Assembly: GCF_000004075.3 (NCBI RefSeq)
Contig: NC_026659.2
Span: forward strand, 24,260,272-24,324,271
Source: Cucumis sativus
Taxonomy: Eukaryota > Streptophyta > Magnoliopsida > Cucurbitales > Cucurbitaceae
DNA length: 64,000 nt
Reading direction: 5' to 3'
Shown here: in pieces, positions 46,703-58,368 of the stretch
Layout: every line of letters starts with the position of its first letter
Numbering within the stretch: the first letter of the stretch is position 1
The notes under the pieces: generated by a model
The model's input: only the letters and a program-made list of their open reading frames with translations
What the model was told of the DNA's origin: nothing
The model's database searches: none
Made by a program: the position numbers and the translations under genes

Positions 46703-46728
46703 TTATTATTATTATTATTATTATTATT
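46703..46728 (+). repeat. (TTA)n microsatellite
   Basis: Eight-plus TTA units just upstream of the LCB-kinase transcribed region. Simple repeat. Confidence 0.85.
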
Positions 46729-49594
46729 TTCCTTTTTCTTTTTTAATATTTAAGAAATCCCCCCTCGTGCTCAGTTTAGTGGAATAGTTGGTGGAGAAAA
46801 ATAAAAATTGGATAAACATCCTCACAAAGCTTCCAAATATGATTCCTTTTTTGGGTTAAATTATATCATTGTTTTTGTCTCATAAAGATAAAGAAAAGGA
46901 AATATATTAAAAGTTTATTCATCATAAAACTTGAGATTTTACTTTATTTCGTGAATATTTTTAATGTTTTGTTATTTTAATTTTTAAAAAATTGACATAG
47001 TTAAAAAAAAAACTTAAATTTATTCCATACCCTTTATCGATTTTTGTAAATAGTTTTCGTATTTTGCTATTTTGATTTTTTTCAAGAACGCTTGCAAAAA
47101 TTGTAAAAAATAATTTACAATAATAAAACTTATGTCATTCTAAATTTTAGATGTAGCAAATTTAAAGGTCGATAACTCTTTAATAGTTTTATGATAGTCG
47201 TTTAATATCATCAATTATAGTATGTAAAAATAGGTGTTATGAACTTTAATGCACGCAAAGTTAGACCGTGAATTTAGTGTAGTGATGCTTGAAATTGTTT
47301 GAAATAATTTTGTAAAGGCTTTTGTTATTAGATTTATGGACGAAAAAAATTGTATTTGTTTGTGTCAACAAACCTAAATAAATTTATGAGGGCCCAACAA
47401 AATTGTAAAGAAAGACAAAACGAGGTAGATGATAACATTTATATAATCTATGTGTTTTTATTTTATTTAATGAATGTATAGACTTGTTGACATAAGTTTA
47501 TAAAAGATAAATCTTAAAAAATATAACATTCGAACAAATATTCAAATTTTATAGAAAAATTAAAAATAAATTACACTAGTTTGTCGAAACTTTATACTTT
47601 TGAAAAAAAAATCTTTATAAACACTATTTTATTTATGGTTGTGATGTGAAAAATTCTACGACGGTTGTTTTAAAATAAACTTCAAAACATTATGTTTAAG
47701 ATAAAACCAACCTTGCAAAATTTATTTTAAAACAAACTTTGAGCTACACAAAACTCAAGAGTACTGTTTATGAGTATTATTTTTAATAATGCAACCTCTC
47801 TGGCTCTTTTGTAAATTAAATTATCGGTTTTTAAGTTTAAAGGTTAGTATCGATTAGTGCTTAGATTTGAAAGTCCATGACAGCTATCAATTTCGGTCTC
47901 AAACTGAACAAAAATTATTGAATATCGGCAAAAGTACTAACATTATATTTTTAATGTAAAAACGTTGATAAAAATACGATTACCATATATTAAATCATAT
48001 CATCAATACTATCTTTTAAGATAAGGATTAAGTGCATTATACTTTCGCAAAAGTTCAGAAACGAAAAGTAATTTTCTAATAAAACGAAAACAAGATAAGG
48101 TTAGATGGAATCAATGGACCAAATATTTCACTTAAGGATGATTTAAGGAATCTATTTGTTATAATATAATATAAATTTAGGATGCAATTGTTTTTATGAT
48201 ATTTAAATTGTAGTTCATACTTGGAAGCATAACCGTAAAACTCGTTTTCTTTATTTTTGTATGCATGTCATTATTTTTCCTACGAGGATAATGATGGTGA
48301 CATCATAAAATAAGATATTGAAGAAAATTACAATTTTAGTAAAATATTTATGACGTGGGGGTAAATAAGTCATTTTACATAGTCAATGGACATATGTTAC
48401 AAGTGTGTTCAAACGAGAGTGTAAAAGGGTTGAGTTAGCCGATTGACTTAAATATACTTTTTTGGATCGATCTGAATAAGATGTTCAACTCAATTCACCG
48501 ATTGGATTGTTGGGTTATTTATTTTTGTTTAAGTATATTATTTATTAATTTAAAATACTTAAATTTGTGTACAAACACGTTTTAATAACTAAAATTTCAT
48601 ATAGTTCAAATGAAACTGAGATGTTCGATATAAAAATTTGAATGTATCTATCATGAAGTTAAAAATATAATAATATGTAAGAATTACAATATTTGTAAGT
48701 TGCAGTATATATTTTAATCATATATAGAAATTTGGGATTGGGTTGGATCAATTGTATTTGTAAAATTGTAACGAACCCAATCTAACTTTAAAAAGACATA
48801 TTGTATTTGGAAAAAAATACAGATGTCGGTTAAGTTAAACTCATGTTGGCTAAAAAAATATCTTATTTTATAAAAACCAAACAAATAAGGGATTGAATAT
48901 AAATATAGTAAAGTATCACAGTTTATAAACGATTGAGTGTAACAAATTAGGCGGTAAGGGTGAACATGATAGATAGAAAATAAGAGCCAATCGATCGATT
49001 CAAAGATGGATGGTGGGAGATAAGAAGTGGTTTGGTTTGTGTAGTATTTGTTTGGAAAAAAAAACCAAAATGACATTTTTTTTTATTTTTGTTTTAATTT
49101 CAAAGGTTGCCAACAAATGATCGATTTGTACTCCTTTGTGGTTAGGGCTGGTTTGAACATTTACTAAATCGACTATAGTCAGTGATCAAAAAATGGGTTG
49201 ATGCTTACCTCCCATATAGTGGTCTATTACAATCTATCACATACATACCGTATTATTTTGCTATATTTGTAATTATTTTAAGTCAACACGAGAATTGTAG
49301 TAGTTGGTAGTTCAAACGACTATACAAACCTACGATAACGCCTACCCTTTTACTATTTTTCTACTTATTATATCTCTCTCTTCTATCACAATGTTAACTA
49401 TTTCAAATAGTTTGATCGAATATATGCAACACATCGAACAATAATCATTAAGATGCACAAAATTATAATAACCAGCTCAACGCACAAAATGTCCTGGAGT
49501 ATATCTAAATTTATAAAGACTTTAATTTATTTTATTTTATAAACTTGATAATATCAGTTATAATTCAACATTTTTCTTCAATTTTTTTTTTTAT

Positions 49595-50425
49595 AAATAA
49601 TGTGATTTTAGAAAGTATTCTCAAAAATAGGTTTGAGTCAAAAACTATTCACAAAAATAAGTGAGTTTGGACAAAGTCGTGGACCTCGATTATATGTGGG
49701 TCCCACATCTTATTCCTTTTCATTATTATGTATATATATACTAATTCATATACCCTCAATTAAAAAACATATTTACTCATCAAAATTAATATCAACTTTT
49801 CAATTTCAATTTATTTGTTTTCTTTTAATCTTTTATTCTTTTTTTTTATATATTAAATGTCTTAATATTCAATTTTTATTATTAAATTCATCTTTCATAA
49901 TTTATTTGGATTACTTCTTAATCAAAATTATACATATATTTTTTTCAATTTATTTTTAAAAACACATATATTAACAAAAAAATATGTTATTAAATAAATT
50001 AAAATAATAATAATAATAATTGAGAGAAGTTTAAGCTTACTCCAAAAATAATAACAATTATCTAATTGATAATTAAATTAGGAAATGTAAATTTAATAAG
50101 AAAATTTGAATATTGAAATATTTAATATATAAAAAATTGAAATTGAAAAGTTGATATTAATTTTAATATGTAAAGATATTTTTAAAATTGAGGGTAGGAG
50201 AATTAGTATATATATAAAATAATATGTGTTTTTTAAAAAGATTGAAAAAATATATATATTGTGGGGCTCACACATAATATATATTATATAAATAATAAAT
50301 GAAAAGGTAAGACATGGACCCACACGACAACATCACTCAAGTTGGACGGGTCCAAACTCACCTATTTTTGTCAATTGTTTTGGCCCAAATCTATTTGCAA
50401 GATACTTTCTAAAATCACATTATTT
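49595..50425. mobile_element. ~830-bp fold-back element with long inverted arms
   Basis: The ends AAATAATGTGATTTTAGAAAG (left) and its complement (right) match closely. Moving inward, the left arm words AATAAGTGAGTTTGGA, GTGGGTCC, CCTTTTCATTATTA, CTAATTCATATACCCTCAATT and AATTAATATCAACTTTTCAA all reappear in complement and in mirrored order on the right (down to about 50130). Each arm is therefore roughly 300-400 bp, leaving a short AT-rich centre near 49.95-50.05 kb. No transposase. Fits a large MITE or fold-back transposon; transcripts through it would form a long hairpin. Confidence 0.8.
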
Positions 50426-51826
50426 TAGAAAAGGGTTCGAAATTATATTGTTATATATATTTTTTAATAAACTACAGAATATAAACTATTTATATACGAA
50501 AATATTTTCCCCTTAGTGAAGTTTACGTGTGAAAACGATTGGTATTAGGTTGGTAGAGAACAACAACGTAAATTTAGAATTTTATTATACTTTATAGCTT
50601 TGGTAAGTTCATTCAACAGTTCATCTTATAGACTATTTAATACTTCATTCTCATTTTTTCTTTGGTCCCTGCTCAAGATTTTGGGGAGGTTGTAAAAATA
50701 GTAAAAAAAATATTATAATATAACTCGTATCACTTCCATTTTCAAAATTACAAAAATAACATATTTAAAAGTAGATTATCGTTATATTACTGTCTAAATA
50801 CAATCATATTTTGTATATGTAAAAATAGATGCGTTATAAGCTGTTTTATTTTGTTTTTTTTTATCATTTAAGGTATTTTTTTCAATTTTTTTAGGTGTGA
50901 TACACTATAATATATAACTAAATGTGTTTATCATGACATAAAAAGATACATTTAACAATATATTATAGTTAACGCGTGTTGTCTTTTCTTAGCGTTGGGT
51001 GTATAAAAAAAGATTATGTAAATAAAGAATAAATCAGGTAAAATATTATACATTTAACCAAAACTTCTAACACACACTAGCTTTGATTTTTGTTTTTTCT
51101 TATTTGATTTTAATAACACATTAGGTAGAAGAATGACTTCAAAATCATTTGTACAAGTTTATAGTAACTAAGTTAAACGAAAGTATAATAAACTAAAAGC
51201 TAAGTTAACGAACTGAAACAAAGTAAATAGAAGACGGTCGATCGGAGGCAAGGACATGTTCGATAAGTTTTAGACCAATATTGATCAATAAAATTTTCGA
51301 GAATAAACTGGTCAAACAAATCAATTTACACCTTTTACAATTGGAGTCAATTTGAACATTTACTAAATCAATCGTAATTAATAATAACAAAAAAATTTAT
51401 GATAATAGAATCGATGTCATTACATTTTCTAAATTGCAAAAGTAACAAGTTAAAAAATAAAATAATTTTTTGATAGTCGTAGATATATCTAATTAGTTGT
51501 TATATTTGCAATATGCAAAAAAAAATGTACTATAAACTTTTTCTCGTTGCTTTTATCATCCGACTTTAACCTACGAAGATTATGTTAGTGAATTGAGTTA
51601 TATTGAAGTTGATTTAAAATAAGTTAAAATTAATATTAATATTGGTGGGAGATATTCCATTGTTTCTTTCCCTCGTGTCCGTCCGTACAGAAGAAACCAA
51701 AATGAATATTCTCAAGAATCGTTGTTCGTTAATCACAATGGTCGAAGTTCACCGTCAACGAAGAAATGCATAAATTCATTGCCAGAAAATCCATAGAATC
51801 CATATCCGTTCTTCTTTTCCTCCTAC

Positions 51827-54618
51827 ATGGACGATCTTCCCCCCTCGTTAGTTCTCGAAATCCTGAATCGATTGGCGGATTCCGCCGATTTAGCTCGGTG
51901 CCGAGTGGCTTCCAAATCTATCAATGTTCTCTCCCGTGACGTTAGGTCAGTGAACCTCTTTTGTTCACTGGATCGCTATCTCAAGTCTAGGGCTGCGGAG
52001 ACGAAGTTGCTAGTAACGCCTTTCAAGGTCATATTGAAGACTTTGGTGAATGAATTTTTGGCTCTTGATTCTGTGTCAATTGGTGTAGAGAAATCACTCG
52101 GACGGATTTCGTATGAGCACGACGATGTTGAGGATTGGTCTGATGATTTGTTCTTGACGGATGTTGGCTACGCTAAGGAATGGCTGCCGTCGATTGGGAA
52201 AAATTTGACGTCCTTGTCTATCGTTGATTTTTGGGTTCAATCTTGCTGGAGGCAATCGAAGATTTTGGCGCTAATTACTTTGTACTGTGAGTTTGGCTAT
52301 TGAATTGCTATATATGTGTGTTATATATTTTTATCAATTTCATCATATAACTGTTTGTGTTCATACGAAACTCTAGACAAAAGTAAAACCCACGTCTGAA
52401 AGACTGAAACTATATGACTTTTTTTTTTTTTTTTCTGTCTTTCCCTGAATTTTTCATAACATTTGAATTGGTATGCTAGCTGATTGATTCTGATCAATAA
52501 GAATATGCGACGAAGAAACAGGAAAATATAAGGGATGGCTGTGAGGACGCAGAGGGGAAATATGGGATATTGGGAATGGTTAAGAATTTGTATAAAAGAT
52601 TAAATTTGGTTCAACGAGATTGAATTTATGGGTTCTTTTGGATAAAAAAAACATTTTTATTCATTGAATAAAATATACAAGAAGATACAGAAGGGGCCCA
52701 TTTTACATGGTTTACAAAATTGTTTCCAATTTGCTACAACAAAGTTCAAAGGATGAACTCGTAGTGACTGTAAATTTTTGTACACACACAAAAAAAAGAA
52801 GAAGATTGAATTTATGGGTTAAGGGTGTTTTTACATGTTATCAAAACAGAAGATACTCTATTTGAGCCCATGTTCCCTGGTTAATATACGAGAACTATTT
52901 CAAGTGCTGGGATGAATAAAAGATGTAGCTTAAGTTGATTTCAGTAGTAAATTTACCAACTTGTCAACATTGAAAGTGTGGTAGACTGTGACTTGTTACA
53001 ACACACTATTTGAAGCAAGCCAGTTCTTAAATCTTACGTATGGTTTTCTCTGATGTGATGCTTGTGATAGTCAAATCATGAAGGTCGTGTTTACGGGGTT
53101 TGGCCATAGCTGAATGGATAGCATAGGCACACTTGGCTTCTGAAAATGGAAAGGAGAACTGGAGAAGGACACCGAAAACGAAACTCCATGGTGTGTGTGA
53201 CCTATGAAAGACCAAAGTTTGATTAGTGAAATTATATATTTATATGGTTGAGACTAGTTGGATAAGAGGAGAAAAAAGAGCAGGCTTAGTCCCTCAAAAG
53301 GCATCTTCATAGCCCTCCCACCACACGCACTCTCGCATGGATAAGAGCAGAGCAAGCACTGAGAAACAATTGGCGTCTGCATGGATTTAGGTTAGGAAAA
53401 GAGAGGTTTAGTTTCAGAGTGAAGCCGAGTATTTGGTAATTGGTATCCTAGACTAATTATATTATTATTGTATTTGTATGTTGCATAAAACAGTAATTGT
53501 TAAAGAAAGATTTTAGTTTCCATTAACGGAATGGAACTTGTCATTGAAATTTACATCCAGGTAGATGTAAGATACATTGAGTTGCCTGATACCAAAAACT
53601 ACTAGTTTCCATCCATTTGAAGTGATTTTGGTTATAATCTTGGTTGGCTGTATTTTTTATTCAAAATATTTCCATAGCATTACATTTTCTGGTTATTGTT
53701 CATTATTGACCTTCACTTATTTTTGTAGGCTGTAATCTTCTGGAACTTGAATTGAAGAATGCTTGGTTGTCAGTGGATGGACTGCATAGAATGAACTCCC
53801 TCAAATATCTGACCCTTGAATTTATAAGATTAGATGATGAAGATCTGAGCGAGCTTAACAATAACTTCCCGCATCTTGAAGTTCTTAATTTGATAGGGGT
53901 TGGAGGCCTAAATGAACCAAAAATTCGCCTGTTGCACCTTAAAACTTGTAAATGGACAGTGTCGAATGCTCCTGTTTCTCTGTGCATATATGCACCAAGC
54001 CTTTCAAAACTTGAACTGAAGTGTGTCAAACCAAAATTTCTTATCATTGAAACTCCCATGTTATCTGATTTCCATTTTTGTCTAGAAGATGCAAGTGGGT
54101 TACAAGTAGATGAATTTCCCTGCTTGAGAAAGCTTCATCTTCATTTTCCACGTCTTCACAGTCTCATCACAACATTTTCATCTGCTAGAACTTTAAAGGA
54201 ACTCACACTGGATACGATGCAACGTGCTGAATCTATTGAATCTGTTAAGTTTTGCCTTGATACAGTGTTTGAAATATTTCCAAATCTTAGCTTTCTTAAA
54301 TTGGGACCTGGAGTTTTGTTAGAAGCAGAGACTTTTTATCAAGCTGAAGGGTTGGAGGGACGGATGGGCATGAGAGATTTGAAAAAGAATCTTTCTAACC
54401 TCAAAACCAACAAGATCGAGTTAAAACTTCCATTTATCATTTCCATTTTGGAAAAATGTACCGACTCGTTCGATATGACATTGCTTCTCTATCAGAATGC
54501 TGATTCTGACATTACTGGTGGAATCATGTCAAAACGTGCAATTAATCACCGAAGGCCAAGATGGAGATGGGAACTGTGGAAGGAAGGATCAAGAGAAGCA
54601 TGGGCCAAGGGAAATTAA
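51827..54618 (+). CDS. F-box/LRR-repeat protein, 2 exons, 449 aa
   Basis: Substrate-recognition subunit of an SCF E3 ubiquitin ligase. Exons 51827-52286 and 53729-54618 (1350 nt), with donor ACT/GTGAGT and acceptor TTTGTAG. The F-box covers residues ~1-42 (MDDLPPSLVLEILNRLADS, ARCRVASKSINVLSRDV), which would bind ASK/SKP1. Leucine-rich repeats follow, mostly in exon 2: NLLELELKNAWLSVDGL, SLKYLTLEFIRLDDEDL, HLEVLNLIGVGGL, SLSKLELKCVKP, CLRKLHLHFPRLHSL. It ends in a basic RRPRWRWELWKEGSREAWAK tail. The product resembles Arabidopsis At4g29420 (recalled, similar length). The 1.44-kb intron contains repeat-like text near 52650-52760 but no other coding sequence. Substrate unknown. Confidence 0.92.
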
Positions 54619-57600
54619 ACTGTCCAGTGTAATGGACAATTGTCATAGACTCATAGTTGTGTACCAAACTTTCGCTCCTGAGGGTTCAAAGCTTCACAAG
54701 GAGGAAATCCATCTGTAAGATTACCAAAAAGTTCAGTAGATCAATGGAATGGCCCAAAAGCAATCTCAGATTGATGTCAAGTCTACAAATTTTCTTTCGA
54801 TCTTCAGATCTTTGCTTGAAGTTGCCTGTCAATATTTGATTCGAGAAAAATTCTTTGCTGCTGCTGAGAAATATTACATAGTTGAGAGATCTGAAAAAAT
54901 GGCCAGTTCTTTTGCAACTTCATTTAATTATTAATACCCTACAAGTTAGCCTCCGTAATTTGCGTGGATCAGTCATCAGTGTGTATATATTTTCAGCCAA
55001 ATAATGACATTTGTTCCTTTCACAAGATTAGATATCTGATACCTCTTATTTGGATAGGGAATGATTAATTTGTATCATAAACAATTTCATCCGTGAATCT
55101 GAATGCAATGCTCAATGTGTGTATGGGGTTACATACTTGAAAGTAATTCTGACAGACATAGGGAAGTTTACATTCTATTTAGCAGCCATGGTTGTATACT
55201 AATGAACATGCAGGTCACTGACTGTGAGCCTGAGGATAGGAGATAGAGAAGAGCTGGGGAATCATCGTGATGCTGCTCATGATCTCAAAATTACCATGCC
55301 AGAATTCCAAGCTGCTATGAGCGCCACCCTTTCCATTTAGTCAACCCAAAAAAGGTTGTGGGTAAGTTTTTGTGCTGTAAGTGCACGGATGAAATTCTAT
55401 ACTACAGTAGTATAGAAAAGCTTTCATACCACCACAGTTAATTGTCTGTTAGAATTAGTGCATTTAAGAATACTACTAGGTCCATAAATCATTAAATGAC
55501 ATGTCGAAATATGGATAGAAGAAGTGTATACTACTAATTTTCTTTGGTAGTGCAGGGATGGAGTGGCACTGCCATGATGTTAAATTGCCATCCAGGTTGG
55601 TTAAGGTGCTGGGAAGAGACAAACCAGACAAAGGTTTGTTATTACTTTCTAATAATTTTTTAAATAAAAAAATTAATTTTTAGTATATATTTTCTTTTAC
55701 AATTCAACACAGAGTAGTGATTTGAACCTAGGGTCCATGAGGTATGGGAATGGGACTACATCCAGCAGCATTGAATTGACCTCTAAGATTGACAGTTGGT
55801 GCTGGATAGCCCAGATATGTTTGTGCCATTAGACGATATCTTATCTTGTTCACATCGATTCGGATAGGGAAAAAAACATAAATATAAATCTAGATCATGC
55901 TTATGTGCGTGTTCCCTAAACAGAAACCATTCATTGAAATGGTGAAAAATGAGATACAAAAAAGTGTTCCTATCAGGAAATAGTTTAAAAGAAAAGAAAA
56001 AAAAAACATCTTCATTGAATGCGATACCTCTTGTGCATATTTCTATTGTTAGTTTGCTTGGAGTTACGCCATCTCTAAGAATCCTATTGAGATTGCAATG
56101 GAATCAAAATGTTGTTGAGTTAGGATTGTTACTTTGAGAACACTTGGTCTTCGAGTGGGCTAAAGGAGTTTTTTTAATTTTTGTCAAGAGTCATTTCGAT
56201 TCAGTCTCCAGACATTGTCGGTTTTCTTTTTCTAAATGGTCTGTTGCTTACTTTTGATTATGATATTTGATAATAGTATTCAAGGTCGACGTAGTATTGA
56301 TATGACCATTTTCAAACGTTGAAGGATCAATTCTTTATCGTGCAATTGAACCAATATACTAACATTTCTCTGTTATGATTTCATTATTGAGCAAATACTA
56401 TAGTTGATTGACAAGAATTCTTCCATTTCCAGCTGGGAAATGAGTTCAATGCATTAGGTTAAGAGCGTCTTAACTTTCAGTGACATCTAAATTACATTTC
56501 TGCATTTCTCACTCTCCCTTGGTCTTTGAGGTTCAGAATTTTGGGTATTTGCAGCTACTAATTCCCCTATGGTTACATACCTGAATTAGATTGGCATCAA
56601 TTTCTTTTATAGGTAAGCTGTGGGCTAAAATGGCAATTTTAGTCCCTTCAATTTTATGTTGGTTATTAGTTTCCAATTTCATGAAGTTCATATCATCTTT
56701 GTTATCAACAATTTTAGCCAGCGAAGTATGTGGTATCTTTATTCAAACATTAATGAAAAATCAAAGTTGTAGGTGTACATCTTTTATAATTTTACAACAC
56801 ATACGATTACAATCAAAGGTAAAATTGTAAAAAAAATTAATTGATTAAAAAAACAACATTACCAAATAAAAATTAAATCCATAATCTATATTTCAAAAAT
56901 GTATTGTCTCAACAAAAAAAAGGTTTAAAAGGAAATTAAAAAAAGAGTAAACATAAGAAATTGAAATAAATAAATAAATAAAAACGAAAAGAAAAGAAAG
57001 AGAAGAAACTGTTAAGCAGGAAGTGAAATAATAAAAAAAAACAATATCCCTTAAAAAAATTCTAAATTTATTTATAAACTCACCCTTTTTTTTACTCCTG
57101 TATTAAAATATCATTTTAATCTTGCATGTTTTTAATAAATTGAACTTTTAATAAATCTGAAGCTAAATTTAAGATTCACTATAAAAACAAAGACCTAAAA
57201 TAACCCTCTTTTTAAAGCCCACTATTTATCCAATTAAACCAAAGATAATGAGAAGTAGAGCAAATAAATAGGAGAGAAAATTTTAAAATAATAGATTTTA
57301 CAAAATATTGTTAGTGATTAGAATTTTGCTATTTTTAAAAATGTCCCAAAATAGAATTGATATAACACTGGGCCTTTCCATTCACTTTAATTGATACCCC
57401 TCTCCCAGGAAAAAAAACAAAAAAACTTATCACCTAAATTTTAATATACTTCCTAAATAGTAGATATCATTAAATAATTTAAATAATTAGAAATATATAT
57501 ATTTTTTATTACAATGGAAGAACTAAGAATACTGCCAAATACAAACGTAAAAAATAATGCAATTTCTTCTTTAAATTATACACACTTTTTTAGCATCATA

Positions 57601-58368
57601 TGATCCATTTCATACCCAGTTTGCCACATCAATAAATAAAGAATCAATTATTTTATTCAATGAACCCTAAACCCACAATTCTTTAAATATTAAAAGAAAC
57701 CTCAGTACCCCACAAGATATCCTATCCAGATTTTCCAATATAATTCATTCCGGCCAAAATATGTCAAAAATCACTTTCTTACTAATATGAACATATTTCA
57801 ACTAATATAAATATATATATTTTTCCTACTAAAAAGGTCATAAGCTCAAATATCTACGCCCTATTTGTCGAACGAAAAAGAAAAAAAAACTCTATCTCAT
57901 CGCCAATTATCAGCATTTTGTAATAGTAAAACATCAGATACAAAGAAATGGGAATAAGATCAACAAACAAAAAAAATGAGAATGACAGAAGAATAGGAGA
58001 AACCTACAATAAACTATTTGAGTTTCAATTTATTTCATAGATTGCAGCTTTTGCAAACAACTTCACTATAAAAGAGCGTGGGGAGTTTCTGCTGAATTGT
58101 ACAATACCGTAGTTTCTCAAGGGGATAAAGAGAAAACATTATTAACAAGAGACGTGGACTGCCAAGCAGATTCATGCACACACGATGAATAAAGTGACAT
58201 CGATTATGTATGCTTCCGTACTATACCCCGAAGAAAACATGATAGGAGGAGCATTGGAGACGAGATGTATTCCGTGGCAATACATGCGTACCTTAATGCT
58301 TGCAATCTTCCCCGATGCTCGACTAAAAGAAGTTTATTTGCATATATAAGATTGGAATGATCTCTCTA
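54619..58368. other. F-box 3' UTR and AT-rich spacer to NCA1
   Basis: 54619-55400 has mixed composition and may contain spliced 3' UTR exons of the F-box gene (acceptor-like ATGCAG near 55213). 55.4-56.8 kb has no recognised gene. 56.8-58.0 kb is strongly AT-rich with A/T homopolymers. 58070-58368 should be the NCA1 3' UTR. Confidence 0.55.

Larger units (their letters stand above)
46551..51826. other. 5.3-kb AT-rich gene-free interval
   Basis: 46551-46660 is probably the remaining leader of the LCB kinase. A (TTA)n microsatellite lies at 46703-46728. From 46.8 to 51.6 kb no supportable gene exists; the 120-codon and 108-codon frames at 48714-49076 and 49633-49959 are AT-composition artefacts. 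A large fold-back element occupies 49595-50425. 51650-51826 should be the F-box gene leader. Confidence 0.6.

Noticed and set aside
48714-50323. Frames of 120, 108 and 76 codons
   Set aside because: Composed almost wholly of Ile, Tyr, Phe, Asn and Leu as expected from AT-rich DNA, and two overlap the fold-back element.
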